From NCBI RefSeq assembly GCF_001660815.1, contig NZ_LYMI01000056.1:114568-178567 (forward strand): 64,000 nt of DNA. The letters run 5' to 3'. This DNA comes from Xanthomonas nasturtii. GTDB lineage: Bacteria > Pseudomonadota > Gammaproteobacteria > Xanthomonadales > Xanthomonadaceae. Of the stretch, positions 8,921 through 18,016 are shown piece by piece (positions within the stretch are counted from its first letter, which is position 1; the number at the start of each line of letters is the position of its first letter). The notes beneath the pieces are model-generated. The model worked only from the letters and a program-made list of their open reading frames with translations, ran no database searches and had not been told where the DNA came from. A program made the translations under genes and the position numbers.

Positions 8921-9385
8921 ATGCTGCCGTTGCGCGTTACCACCGAAGCGTCCGAACTCGACCTGGCGCTGATCCACCGGTATCTGTCGCAGCACACCAG
9001 CTGGGCCAGGGACATTGGATTGCCCCTGGTGCAGCGTTCGATCGATAACTCGCGCTGTTTTGGCGGTTTCACTGGCAGCGGGCAGGCGGCGTTCGCGCGT
9101 GTGGTGTCCGATTACGCCACTTTCGCGTATCTGGGCGATGTCTTCGTGCTGCCCGAGCACCAGGGCAGGGGCTATGGCAACGCGCTGATGGACGCGGTCA
9201 TGGCGCACCCCAAGCTGCAGGGGCTGCGCCGTTTCAGCCTTGCCACCAGCGACGCGCACCGGCTGTATGCGGCCAGCCAGCGCGCCGTGCAGGTGCTCAG
9301 CCGTTGCGAACCTTGTTCAGCAGCTGCGCGACCGGCGCCGCCGCACGGGTGTCTGCGCGACGTGCCTGCCGTGCATCGATCTTGA
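8921..9385 (+). pseudogene. GNAT acetyltransferase, 3' end replaced
   Basis: An open frame of 154 codons. Residues 1 to about 112 look like a complete GNAT fold start, including the acetyl-CoA loop VLPEHQGRGYGNALMDAV and LRRFSLATSDAH. After about 9270, where the final strand of the family (LYARFGF-like) is expected, the sequence becomes unrelated. It then runs antisense through the last 89 bp of the chemoreceptor gene. The natural C-terminus seems lost by deletion and the product is probably inactive. The substrate is unknown. Confidence 0.6.
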
Positions 9386-11465
9386 AGATGGCTACCGCGT
9401 CAGTGAGTTGCACGGCCTGTTCTTCCATCGAGCGTGCGGCAGCGGTGGCTTCTTCCACCAGTGCAGCATTTTGCTGGGTGGTTTCATCCATATGGGTGAT
9501 GGTCTGATTGACCTGTTCGATGCCGGCGGACTGTTCCTGCGATGCCGCCGAAATCTCGCTCATGATGTCGGTGACGCGCTGCACACTGGCTACCACGTCG
9601 CCCATGGTCTTGCCGGCGCTGTGCACCAGTGCCGAGCCTTCCGCCACGCGTTGGACGGAATCGTCGATGAGATCCTTGATCTCCTTGGCTGCACCGGACG
9701 AACGCTGCGCAAGCGTGCGCACCTCGGAGGCCACCACCGCGAAGCCGCGGCCTTGTTCGCCGGCACGTGCGGCTTCCACCGCGGCGTTCAGCGCCAGGAT
9801 GTTGGTCTGGAACGCAATGCCGTCGATGACGCTGATGATGTCGGCGATCTTCTTGGACGAGGCTTCGATGCCGGACATGGTTTCCACGACCTTGCCCACC
9901 ACCTGGCCACCTTGCGAGGCCACACTTGCGGCGCCGATCGCCAGTTGATTGGCCTGGCGTGCGCTCTCGGCATTCTGTTTGACGGTGGATGTCAGCTCTT
10001 CCATCGACGCGGCGGTTTCTTCCAGGTTGGCTGCTTGCTGCTCGGTGCGTTGCGACAAGTCCTGGTTGCCGGCCGCAATTTCGCTGGCAGCCGAATTGAT
10101 CGACACCGCGGACTGCTGGATGTTGCCAACGATCTGCGCCAACTGGCTTGCCGTTGCATTGGCATCGTCGCGCATCTGCGCAAACACGCCGCGGAACTCG
10201 CCGCCCATGCGTGCCGTAAGATCGCCCGCGGCGATCGATTGCAGCAAGGCCGACAGCGATTGCAGGTTGCCATCTGCGGTGGACATCAGGTGATTGAGAC
10301 TCTCGACCATGATGCGGAAATCGAACTGGAAGCGTTCGACATCGCCACGTGCGCTGAAGTCGCCATTGGCCGCCGCCTGCGCAAGATGCTTGATTTCGTG
10401 ATTCATCGCCGACAGGTTGAGCTTGACCTGCGCCATGGTGTTGCTGAAGACGGCCTTTTCGCCCGGCAATGGCTGCATGTCCTCGGCAAGTTCGCCGATG
10501 GCGTAGCGCCCCATGATGCGCGCCAGATCGTTTTGTACCGCGACGTGTGAGGCCACCAGCAGGTTGGTGTCGTTGGCCATGCGGCCGTAGTCGCCCGGGA
10601 ATGCGGAGGCGTCGATGCGGAAGCTGATCTGGCCGCTATCGTGATGCTTGGCCATGTCGGTCTGCGCGGCACTCAGGTTGCGCAGCTGCAGTTGCATCTT
10701 GTCCATGGCCTGCAACAGGCGGCCGGTTTCGTCGGTGGCGGTGGTGTGGACATCGTTGTGCAGATTGCCTCCGGCAATGGCCTCGGCGGTGCGCGTGGCC
10801 TGGCTCAACGGCGTGGTCAGGCTGCGCGTGATCAACCAGGCAAGCAGCGCGCTGATGACCAGCGCGGCAATGCCGCCGCTGGCCAGGGTGACCTTGCCGC
10901 GGTGCATCGACGCAACGGCGGTTGCATATGCCTCTTTGCTGAGCCGGCGTTCCAGTTCGGCGTTTGCGCGAATGGCGGCCTGTTGCTCGTTCATCGCCGT
11001 AGCGGCGGCGCCTTGCAGCAAGGCTTGCGCTTCCTGGTTCTGGTCGTGAATGCCGTATTCGAGAATCTGGTTGTTGAACTTGACCGAGACGTCGCGCTTT
11101 TCCTGCACGCGCTTGAGTGCGGCCTTTTCCATGTCGCTGCTGGGCATCGCCGCCAGCGCGTCGTGGGCTTGGTGATAGCGCGTGCGGTTCTGCTCGATCA
11201 TCGCAAGCGCGGCGCGGTTGGCCGCATCGCCGGAGACCATCACGATATCGCGCAGGCCGATCGCCACGTTGGTATTGGCGTCGAGCATTTCGGAGGACAG
11301 CCGGATCCTTTCCATGTTGCTGTTGACGATGGTGTCCAGCTCGTAACGGGCATTGGACATGGTGATCAGGCCGGTGGCCACCAGCAGGCCAGACAAGAGA
11401 ATCAAAATGCCGAACGCCATTCCCAGGCGACGGCCGACATTGAGGCGTTGCAGAAAGTCATTCAT
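9297..11465 (-). CDS. Methyl-accepting chemotaxis protein
   Basis: A protein of 722 residues. Membrane segments at about 12-37 and 190-212 bracket a helical periplasmic sensor domain ([20 protein letters not shown]) resembling the four-helix-bundle MCP class. HAMP sequence follows ([20 protein letters not shown]), with a further HAMP-like stretch and a long helical signalling domain. The hairpin tip is seen in [20 protein letters not shown] near residue 545. The C-terminus has no NWETF-type tether. The ligand cannot be told. Its 3' end now abuts the truncated acetyltransferase. Confidence 0.93.
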   Translation of the reverse strand: MNDFLQRLNVGRRLGMAFGILILLSGLLVATGLITMSNARYELDTIVNSNMERIRLSSEMLDANTNVAIGLRDIVMVSGDAANRAALAMIEQNRTRYHQAHDALAAMPSSDMEKAALKRVQEKRDVSVKFNNQILEYGIHDQNQEAQALLQGAAATAMNEQQAAIRANAELERRLSKEAYATAVASMHRGKVTLASGGIAALVISALLAWLITRSLTTPLSQATRTAEAIAGGNLHNDVHTTATDETGRLLQAMDKMQLQLRNLSAAQTDMAKHHDSGQISFRIDASAFPGDYGRMANDTNLLVASHVAVQNDLARIMGRYAIGELAEDMQPLPGEKAVFSNTMAQVKLNLSAMNHEIKHLAQAAANGDFSARGDVERFQFDFRIMVESLNHLMSTADGNLQSLSALLQSIAAGDLTARMGGEFRGVFAQMRDDANATASQLAQIVGNIQQSAVSINSAASEIAAGNQDLSQRTEQQAANLEETAASMEELTSTVKQNAESARQANQLAIGAASVASQGGQVVGKVVETMSGIEASSKKIADIISVIDGIAFQTNILALNAAVEAARAGEQGRGFAVVASEVRTLAQRSSGAAKEIKDLIDDSVQRVAEGSALVHSAGKTMGDVVASVQRVTDIMSEISAASQEQSAGIEQVNQTITHMDETTQQNAALVEEATAAARSMEEQAVQLTDAVAIFKIDARQARRADTRAAAPVAQLLNKVRNG

Positions 11466-11964
11466 GACCGAATCCAGGTAGTGCAGCTGAGTAGCCTGGT
11501 GGATGCGGGGTGCATCGACTCAAGCGTCTTGCCCAGCTAGCGGCCGGATCGCGCGGAGCTAAAGGCCCTCAATCGCAAAATACTTAGCGTCGATTCATTA
11601 CAGAGTGGAAGTTCCTGACAGCGACTTTGCGCGTCCTGACAGGGATGCTGGAAGCGGAGCAACGAACGGGATTTCGCTGGATCGAAGCGTGCCAGTGGTA
11701 CAGCGAATTTCCGACGTTTTACCGACATCTGGAGCGCGCGCGTGAAGGTGTTGGAGACCAGCAAGCGGAGCGCGTTGAATGGTCGAGTTCGTCGTTTGGA
11801 ACCGTAATGCACCGGCGTGCAGCCGTGATGGAAGGCCGATGCGAAGCGCTTTATTCGCGGTGCGGGTGATACCGTGCGCGCTGCAGCACGCATCTTGTGT
11901 GCAGCGGTGGTGCATCCCACGCATCGCGCGCAGCCGGCGCGACGCGATGAGGATGGCCTTGCGC
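11466..11964. other. Intergenic, no gene recognised
   Basis: About 500 bp between the chemoreceptor start and the small 68-residue gene. Open frames on both strands are short, Arg/Cys-rich and look like no known protein. It should contain the chemoreceptor promoter on the minus strand, but no confident sigma site was identified. Confidence 0.5.
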
Positions 11965-12171
11965 TCAGGCTTCCAGTGCGGCAAGCACGTCGGCATGCAG
12001 CTGCTCGGCGCCGCTTTCGCTGTTGAAGCGTGCGATGACTTCTTCGCCGGAGATCAGCCCGACCCGAACCGAGTGACAGTAAGAGCCGAAGCTTTCGCCC
12101 GCATTGAACGGGTCGCTGATGACGGAGACATGGTTGAGGCGGACCCGCGCGTTGCCGAACTTGATGAACAT
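11965..12171 (-). CDS. Conserved small protein of unknown function
   Basis: A predicted protein of 68 residues, soluble, with no signal peptide or membrane segment. The ATG at 12171 was chosen over the longer frame because AGGAG lies 6-10 bases upstream. The sequence begins MFIKFGNARVRLNHVSVISD and ends SGAEQLHADVLAALEA; the first half looks like beta-strands and the end like a helix. I do not recognise the family. Confidence 0.65.
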   Translation of the reverse strand: MFIKFGNARVRLNHVSVISDPFNAGESFGSYCHSVRVGLISGEEVIARFNSESGAEQLHADVLAALEA

Positions 12172-12392
12172 CTGCAATCTCCTGTGTGAGCGGCGAGTTT
12201 CCCACTTTGTTGCGCGGCACAGAAGCATCCGGCGTCAGCGTACGCAGCTGCGCATGCCGGGGACAACGTGCCCGTGGCCGACAGATGGTGCCGGTGCAGC
12301 GGTGACAGAGGTGCATCGCTGTGATTGGCAGCGACTCACGCATCCGTTGACCCAGCACGTACACTGCCGTCCCCTGATGCTGAGCTCGCCCG

Positions 12393-13103
12393 ATGTCCGA
12401 TCCGATCCGTCTCGATAAATGCGTGGCCGCCGTATTCGGTTGCTCGCGTGGCGAGGCTCAGCAGTACATCGAGGGTGGCTGGGTGAGCGTGGACGGGGTG
12501 GTGGTCGAAGAGCCGCAGGCGTTGGCGACCGCAGCGCAGGTCACGCTGGCCGAGAATGCGGTGCTGGCACCTGCCGAGCCCGCCACCTTGTTGCTGCACA
12601 AGCCGGCAGGGGTGTCCGCCGACGCCGCGCTGGCGCTTGCCACGCCGGCGACGCGCAGCGCGCTGGATCACTCCGACACCCGTGTGCTGAAGCGCCACTT
12701 CCTGCGGCTGACGGCGCCGCTGCCGTTGGAAGACGCGGCAAGCGGCCTGCTGGTGCTGAGCCAGGACGGCCGCGTGCTGCGCAGGCTGAGTGCCGATGCC
12801 AGCTCCATCGAACAGGAATTTCTGGTCGAAGTACAGGGCGAATTGCGTCCGTACGGCATGGCGCGGTTGGCGCACGGCCTTGTCTACCAGCAGCGCAGCC
12901 TGTCGCCGTGCAAGGTGAGCTGGCAAAACGAAGAGCGCCTGCGGTTTGCAATCAAGAACGTGCAGCCTGGCCAGCTGCGCTACATGTGCGGCGAAGTGGG
13001 GCTGGAGGTGGTCAGCATTCGCCGCTTGCGCGTGGGCCGGGTGTCGCTGGGCAAGCTGGCGATCGGCGAATGGCGCTATCTGCCGGCGGGCGAGCGGTTC
13101 TGA
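12393..13103 (+). CDS. S4-domain pseudouridine-synthase-like protein
   Basis: A protein of 236 residues. Residues 1-60 form an S4 RNA-binding domain (RLDKCVAAVFGCSRGEAQQY, then GWVSVDGVVV). The rest resembles the RsuA/RluB/RluF fold (LLLHKPAGVS, ASGLLVLSQDGRVL, VEVQGEL, IRRLRVGRVSLGKL). Active members carry RLDxxTxG with a catalytic Asp; here the aligned segment is PLEDAASG, so Glu stands at the expected position with Asp next to it. It may modify rRNA or may only bind RNA. Family membership is firm; activity is uncertain. Confidence 0.8.
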   Translation: MSDPIRLDKCVAAVFGCSRGEAQQYIEGGWVSVDGVVVEEPQALATAAQVTLAENAVLAPAEPATLLLHKPAGVSADAALALATPATRSALDHSDTRVLKRHFLRLTAPLPLEDAASGLLVLSQDGRVLRRLSADASSIEQEFLVEVQGELRPYGMARLAHGLVYQQRSLSPCKVSWQNEERLRFAIKNVQPGQLRYMCGEVGLEVVSIRRLRVGRVSLGKLAIGEWRYLPAGERF

Positions 13104-13412
13104 TTGCAGCACCTGATGTATGCGGCTGCGTGGCGCTTGTCAGGGCGTGCCGCTGGTGCTGTCTTGGTGTGGCGGGAACAGCCGCAGCATTGGCATGGTG
13201 CGATTCGACGGCACTGCGGACTTCTAATGCTGACATGCGCCCTGGCCAGGGCATCTTCCTGATCGCTGCGCAGCGCCTGTTCGATCAATCAAGACGCCAG
13301 CGGCATGCCTGACCAAGCAAAGGCCGACTGCGTCGACCGCCGCCTGGGTAAATGCAATGACGCAGCGACGGCGTCGCACGCGTAAGCAGTCGCGGCCGTC
13401 ACCGTGCGAATG
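13104..13412. other. Intergenic, no gene recognised
   Basis: About 310 bp between the S4-domain gene and the convergent small membrane protein. No plausible reading frame, RNA gene or repeat was seen. Confidence 0.5.
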
Positions 13413-13523
13413 TTATTTCTTGTTGCGCTTTTTCTTGGCGCGCGTGACCAGAAACAGCACAACGGCAATCACGCCGATGACCAGGATGATGAAAGCCGGT
13501 GATAGAAACGAATTGTCGCCCAT
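13413..13523 (-). CDS. 36-residue single-pass membrane protein
   Basis: The ATG at 13523 follows an AGGAG ribosome-binding site 7 bases upstream. The product has a short polar N-terminus (MGDNSFLSP), one strong membrane helix (AFIILVIGVIAVVLFLVT) and a very basic tail (RAKKKRNKK), which predicts an N-out, C-in orientation. The composition and the good ribosome site support a real gene despite its size. Function unknown. Confidence 0.65.
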   Translation of the reverse strand: MGDNSFLSPAFIILVIGVIAVVLFLVTRAKKKRNKK

Positions 13524-13943
13524 GAGGAACTCCTGACAGTCTTCCGCAGCCCAGTGCTGCAATAACGTTAGCCTAGCGAGCAGGCTGCTTGATCGCGTGA
13601 AATACCCTGCATGCGTGCAAGCAGGTACTGAGACTTGATCTATCGGCGAGTGCTTGCGTCGGTTTGCGCTGCGGGCATGCAGCGCTTTGGGCACAGACGT
13701 GTACGCGGCAGGGCTACCTGGTGTTACGTCTGGGGATACGCGCCCGGCCGGCGTGCGGTTGCGATGACGCATTTGCGATTTCCGGCGGTGATCCGCAACT
13801 AACCATCAGCTGCATCCACTGTATCGGCTAGACGAGCGTTCAGCGCTTGGCGGTGCGCGTGCGCACGCAGGAGATGCGATTACGCCTGAGATGGTCGATT
13901 GCCTGACCAGCCAAGGGACAAACGCATCGGCTAGCCGACGGTG
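13524..13943. other. Intergenic, no gene recognised
   Basis: About 420 bp upstream of the small membrane protein and downstream of the receiver gene. Long frames here are low-quality extensions. Nothing could be assigned. Confidence 0.45.
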
Positions 13944-14348
13944 TTACGCGACCGGAGTGGCCAGCACGCGGTGCTTCGCCATCACGCTGCGGATCGCACT
14001 CAGCAGCTGCTCGGGGGTGTAGGGCTTTTCCAGGAAGGCCACACCATCGGGCAGGATCTCTTCCACATACTCGACCGCCAGTCCGGAGGTCAGCAGCACC
14101 GGCAGGTTGTAGGGGGCATGTGCCGTCTTGAGCGCCAGATCCACACCGGTCAGCCCGCCCGGAAAATGGATATCGGAAAACAGCACGTCCACGCGCGGGT
14201 CGCTTTCGATCAGGGACAACGCTTCTTCGACCGAGCCGGCGCTGCGGCAGGTGAAACCGTAGCTCTCCAGCACAAGGCAGCTGAGTTGGCGGGTGCCGTC
14301 GCCGTCTTCGACAACGAATACGACCGGCCGTTCCTTGTTCTGTGACAT
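13944..14348 (-). CDS. Stand-alone receiver-domain response regulator
   Basis: A protein of 134 residues starting at the ATG at 14348 (MSQNKERPVVFVVEDGDG). Acidic residues are Glu14/Asp15, the phosphoacceptor is Asp59 (VLFSDIHFPGG), the switch Thr is in VLLTSGLA, and the conserved Lys is in FLEKPYTPEQLL. There is no output domain and no kinase beside it. The FPGGLTGVDLA segment resembles receivers attached to hybrid kinases of the HWE/HisKA2 group, so a partner elsewhere is likely. Confidence 0.88.
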   Translation of the reverse strand: MSQNKERPVVFVVEDGDGTRQLSCLVLESYGFTCRSAGSVEEALSLIESDPRVDVLFSDIHFPGGLTGVDLALKTAHAPYNLPVLLTSGLAVEYVEEILPDGVAFLEKPYTPEQLLSAIRSVMAKHRVLATPVA

Positions 14349-14426
14349 GCGCGCGTCCCGTAAGGCAAGCCCCATTCTCAGCGATGCAGCAGTGAACCCT
14401 CCGTCAATGCAAACGGAGCCGTATGG

Positions 14427-14909
14427 TTACCAGCCAAACGGGCCGGGGCCATACCCGCCGGGCGCATAACGCGGGCCAAAAACCGGGCCTTCGCCACGCC
14501 CGACACTGATGCTGACGCCGATCTGGTGCGCCTTGCCGTCATCGTCGTAATAGGTCTTGCAGGAGTTCAAATTGACCGCCTGCCAGTTGCTGTTGCCGCC
14601 GCGGTTCGAATAGCCCATGCCGGTTTCGACTGCGCCATGCAGCTTGCCCTGGCATTGCTCGGCGAGCTCGGCGGCGATGGATGCAGCGCTGGGCCGCGCC
14701 AGTGCCGGCTTGGGGCCGCTCTTGTCGCCGTAGAAGGTGCCCGGCGGGTCGGTGCTGTATTCCGGGTCGGAGCGGTACTGCACCGGCGCTTGCGGAACGC
14801 TCAGGTCCAGCGAGCGCGGTGTCGCGGTCTCGGCGCTGCCATCGCTGGCTTGGGCCAATGCGCTGCCGGTGGCGAACAGAGTGACCAGGAGAAGCAGGCT
14901 GCGTTTCAT
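14427..14909 (-). CDS. Exported protein of unknown function
   Basis: A protein of 160 residues with a clear Sec signal peptide (MKRSLLLLVTLFATGSALA). The mature part is Pro/Ser/Gly-rich and ends in a Gly/Pro/Tyr tail (APGGYGPGPFGW). Two cysteines, in AEQCQGKLHG and LNSCKTYYDDDG, could form a disulfide. Probably periplasmic; no family recognised. Confidence 0.75.
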   Translation of the reverse strand: MKRSLLLLVTLFATGSALAQASDGSAETATPRSLDLSVPQAPVQYRSDPEYSTDPPGTFYGDKSGPKPALARPSAASIAAELAEQCQGKLHGAVETGMGYSNRGGNSNWQAVNLNSCKTYYDDDGKAHQIGVSISVGRGEGPVFGPRYAPGGYGPGPFGW

Positions 14910-15047
14910 CGGTTGGACTCTACGAAGGAGGGCTGGCAGCGCGTGCCAGCTCGCTTTGTGAAACTAGCAACGGCTGATTGAATGCGCGCTGTCGATCCTG
15001 CGGAGTTTTGTGCCATCGGCGGCGTTGCGGTGACACATGCTGCTGCA

Positions 15048-16844
15048 TCAGCCCTGTTCGCGCACGAGCTCGATCAGCTGCGCGCCGTAACGCGCCAGCT
15101 TGCCGCCGCCGATGCCGCCCACCCGCGACAGCGCGTCGATGCTGGTGGGACGTTGTTCGGCGATGTTGCGCAAGGTGCTGTCGTGGAAGATCACAAATGC
15201 CGGCACATTCTGTTCCTTGGCTAGCTCTGCGCGCAGGCCGCGCAAGGCGTTGAACAACACCAGGTCCTGGGCCTGCACCGGCAGGCCGGTGCGCTGGGCA
15301 CCGCGGTCGCGCCCGGCGGCCGGATTTTCGCGCCGCATCATCACCTGGCGCTCGCTCTTGAGCACCTGGCGGCTGGCATCGGTGAGGCGCAGGCCACCGT
15401 GGCTCTCGCTGTCCACTTCCAGCAGGCTGGCGGCCACCAGCTGGCGAAACACGCCGCGCCAGGTGCGTTCGTCCAGATCGCGGCCGATGCCGTAGGTGCT
15501 CAGCTGGTCGTGGCCGAGCTGCTTGATGCGTTCGTTCTCGCTGCCGCGCAGGATGTCGATCAGATGGCCCACGCCGAAGCGCTGGCCGCTGCGATAGACG
15601 CAACTGAGCGCTTTCTGCGAGGCCACCGTGGCGTCCCAGGCCGCTGCCGGGGTCAGGCAGTTGTCGCAATTGCCGCAGGGCTTGGGATAGGTCTCGCCGA
15701 AACCGGCCAGCAGCACCTGGCGGCGGCATTGCATGGATTCGCAGTAGCCGAGCAGGTGGTCGAGCTTGGCGCGCTCCAGGCGCTTGCGTTCTTCGGCCGC
15801 TTCGCCCTGTTCGATCATCTGCTTGAGCAGCACCACATCGCCCAGGCCGTAGCAAAGCCAGGCTTCGGCGGGGTCGCCGTCGCGGCCGGCGCGGCCGGTC
15901 TCCTGGTAGTAGCCTTCCAGCGATTTGGGTAGATCCACATGCGCCACGAAGCGCACGTCCGGCTTGTCGATGCCCATGCCGAAGGCGATCGTGGCAGCCA
16001 TGATGATGCCGTCCTCGCGCAGGAAACGGCGCTGGTTTTCCGCGCGCACCTCGGCCGGCAGGCCGGCGTGGTAGGGCAGCGCATTGAAGCCCTGCGCGCA
16101 CAGGTGCTGCGCGGTTTCTTCGACCTTGCGCCGCGACATCGCATAGACGATGCCGGCCGAGCCGCGATAACGCCCCAGGAATTCCTGCAGCTGTTTGCGG
16201 GCGTTGTCCTTCTGCACCACGGTGTAGCGGATGTTGGGGCGGTCGAAGGAGCTGACGAAGTGGCGCGCATCCACCAGATCCAGGCGCTCGGCGATTTCGC
16301 GCTGGGTCGGCGGGTCGGCGGTGGCGGTCAATGCCATGCGCGGGATGTGCGGCCAGCGCTCGTGCAGCACGGTGAGCTGGCGATACTCCGGGCGGAAATC
16401 GTGGCCCCATTGCGAGACGCAATGCGCCTCGTCGATGGCGAACAGCGCAATGCGGCTACGTTCCAGCAGGGAGAGGAAACGCTGGGTCAACAGCCGTTCC
16501 GGCGCGACGTACAGCAGGTCCAGATCGCCGGATAGCAAGGCGCGTTCGACGCGTTGGGCGTTTTCTGCATCCAGGGTGGAATTGAGGAATTCGGCGCGCA
16601 CGCCGAGCTGGCGCAGCGCTTCGACCTGGTCCTGCATCAGCGCGATCAGCGGCGAGACCACGATGCCGATGCCGTCGCGCAACAGCGCCGGGACCTGGTA
16701 GCACAGCGATTTGCCGCCACCGGTGGGCATCAGGACCAGGGCATCGTTGCCGGCAGCGACGTGTTCGACGATGGCCTGCTGTGGGCCGCGGAAGTCGTCG
16801 TAACCGAAGACGCGGCTGAGCAATTCGTGGGCAGGGGAAGACAT
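15048..16844 (-). CDS. recQ: RecQ, ATP-dependent DNA helicase
   Basis: A protein of 598 residues, standard for RecQ. Walker A is [12 protein letters not shown] near residue 40, motif II is [18 protein letters not shown], and motif VI is [12 protein letters not shown]. The zinc-binding cysteines of the RQC region are CESMQCRR and CGNCDNC. An HRDC domain covers about 520-598. RecQ unwinds DNA 3'-5' in recombination and replication-fork repair. Confidence 0.96.
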   Translation of the reverse strand: MSSPAHELLSRVFGYDDFRGPQQAIVEHVAAGNDALVLMPTGGGKSLCYQVPALLRDGIGIVVSPLIALMQDQVEALRQLGVRAEFLNSTLDAENAQRVERALLSGDLDLLYVAPERLLTQRFLSLLERSRIALFAIDEAHCVSQWGHDFRPEYRQLTVLHERWPHIPRMALTATADPPTQREIAERLDLVDARHFVSSFDRPNIRYTVVQKDNARKQLQEFLGRYRGSAGIVYAMSRRKVEETAQHLCAQGFNALPYHAGLPAEVRAENQRRFLREDGIIMAATIAFGMGIDKPDVRFVAHVDLPKSLEGYYQETGRAGRDGDPAEAWLCYGLGDVVLLKQMIEQGEAAEERKRLERAKLDHLLGYCESMQCRRQVLLAGFGETYPKPCGNCDNCLTPAAAWDATVASQKALSCVYRSGQRFGVGHLIDILRGSENERIKQLGHDQLSTYGIGRDLDERTWRGVFRQLVAASLLEVDSESHGGLRLTDASRQVLKSERQVMMRRENPAAGRDRGAQRTGLPVQAQDLVLFNALRGLRAELAKEQNVPAFVIFHDSTLRNIAEQRPTSIDALSRVGGIGGGKLARYGAQLIELVREQG

Positions 16845-17135
16845 CTGCCTAGGATACCGCGCGGGTCAAGCCCTAGTTGGTGCGATGCTGTGCGGGATGG
16901 CGCGAAGCGGCATCAGGGATTGCCGTGATGCGGCTACGGGTATGGCCGGCAGTGTGTGAAGTCTTGTGCGGAGTAAGCGCCATGAGGCTTCGCCCCGGAC
17001 CCTCACCCCAACGCCGCTCCCGATGGGGCAAGGGCTCAATTTCCGATAATCGATGCAGGGGGTGTGGCAGAAGACTGCTGGGTCCTGCAGGGCCTGTACA
17101 CCATGTGCTCTATCGTCGTGAACCTAACACCAATA
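16845..17135. other. Intergenic upstream of recQ with degenerate repeat
   Basis: Non-coding stretch between the recQ start and the structured repeats. It includes, near 16996-17040, a stretch (CCCTCACCCCAACGCCGCTC onwards) that resembles the reverse complement of the repeat at 35089 and 61506. No gene was seen. Confidence 0.4.
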
Positions 17136-17336
17136 GCCCCCTGAGTCAGGGGGCGCGCCGAAGGCGCGGGGTGTGGAGATGTGTAGCGGGGCCCAATGTT
17201 TGCAACGCAAATGTTGGGGGACATGTCCGCGAAGCGGAGATGGCTGCGCCCCCTGAGTCAGGGGGCGCGCCGAAGGCGCGGGGTGTGGCAGGCAATTGAG
17301 CAGGGGCCCAAGGTTTCGCAACAGCGAAACCTTGGG
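17136..17336. repeat. Two tandem structured repeat units
   Basis: A 41-bp sequence occurs identically at 17136-17176 and 17248-17288, 112 bp apart. It holds two hairpins, CCCCCTGA/TCAGGGGG and GCGCC-GAA-GGCGC. Each copy is followed by a further hairpin of different sequence but equal placement. After copy 1 it is CCCAATGTTTGC-AAC-GCAAATGTTGGG; after copy 2 it is CCCAAGGTTTCGC-AACA-GCGAAACCTTGGG, a perfect 13-bp stem at 17307-17336. Conserved shape with changed bases points to a structured element rather than simple duplication. Confidence 0.75.
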
Positions 17337-17337
17337 C

Positions 17338-17367
17338 AAACCCGAAGGGGCGAAGCCCCAAGGGTTT
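17338..17367 (-). terminator. Terminator-like hairpin after dps
   Basis: An inverted repeat (AAACCC, GGGGC-GAA-GCCCC, GGGTTT) sits against the dps stop codon at 17366-17368. On the minus strand it reads as a GC-rich stem closed by AAACCC/GGGTTT, with only a three-T tail. It probably ends or stabilises the dps transcript, together with the larger stem next to it. Confidence 0.45.
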
Positions 17368-17914
17368 ACTGCAGCAGCGAGCGCAGCATCCAGGCGTACT
17401 TTTCGTGGGTCTGCAGGCGCTGGGTCAGCAGGTCCACGGTCGGGTCGTCGCCGGCGTCGTCGGCGGTGCCCAGCACCTTGCGGGCGGTGCGGCAGACCGC
17501 TTCGTTGCCGCTGACCAGCTGGCGCACCATTTCACGCCAGTCGGCACTGTCGCTCAGGCCCGGCTCTTCCGCGATCGAGGTCAGCGCAACGAATTCGCGG
17601 TAGGAGCCCGGCGCGTTGTAGCCCAGGGCGCGGATGCGCTCGGCCACTTCGTCCAGCGCGGCCCACTGCTCGGTGTACTGGGTTTCGAACATGGTGTGCA
17701 GCGAGTTGAACATCGACCCGGTGACGTTCCAATGGAAGTTGTGGGTCTTCAGATACAGGGTGAAGGCGTCAGCCATGTAGCGGGCCAGACCGTCGGAGAT
17801 CTGCTTGCGATCGCTGTCCTTGATCCCGATATCGATATGCGGCGCCGATGCAGCAGCGACCGGCAGGGCGTCGCTGACGACGACGGGCTTGTTGGCGTTC
17901 TTTTTCTTGGACAT
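17366..17914 (-). CDS. dps: Dps-family DNA-binding ferritin-like protein
   Basis: A protein of 182 residues starting at the ATG at 17914 (MSKKKNANKPVVV). The Lys-rich N-terminal tail suits DNA binding. The ferroxidase-site residues of Dps are present in KTHNFHWNVTG and in HTMFETQYTEQWAALDEVAE. Dps dodecamers store iron, consume peroxide and protect DNA in stress and stationary phase. The gene is single, followed by two strong hairpins and divergent from hrpA. Confidence 0.94.
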   Translation of the reverse strand: MSKKKNANKPVVVSDALPVAAASAPHIDIGIKDSDRKQISDGLARYMADAFTLYLKTHNFHWNVTGSMFNSLHTMFETQYTEQWAALDEVAERIRALGYNAPGSYREFVALTSIAEEPGLSDSADWREMVRQLVSGNEAVCRTARKVLGTADDAGDDPTVDLLTQRLQTHEKYAWMLRSLLQ

Positions 17915-18016
17915 GGGATGGTCCTTGCGGGGTTGATGTCGTAGGGAACTGATATGGCGGCACAATAGACAGGCTAAAGGATCAAACGTCATTCAATCTT
18001 TCACATTTCTCCATCA

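Noticed and set aside
11537..12364. 275-codon minus-strand frame over the intergenic region and the 68-residue gene
   Set aside because: It has shadow-like composition and overlaps a better-supported small gene with a good ribosome site.
17136..17288. Possible CRISPR array
   Set aside because: There are only two copies, each internally palindromic, with a non-spacer interval that itself folds; no cas genes are nearby.
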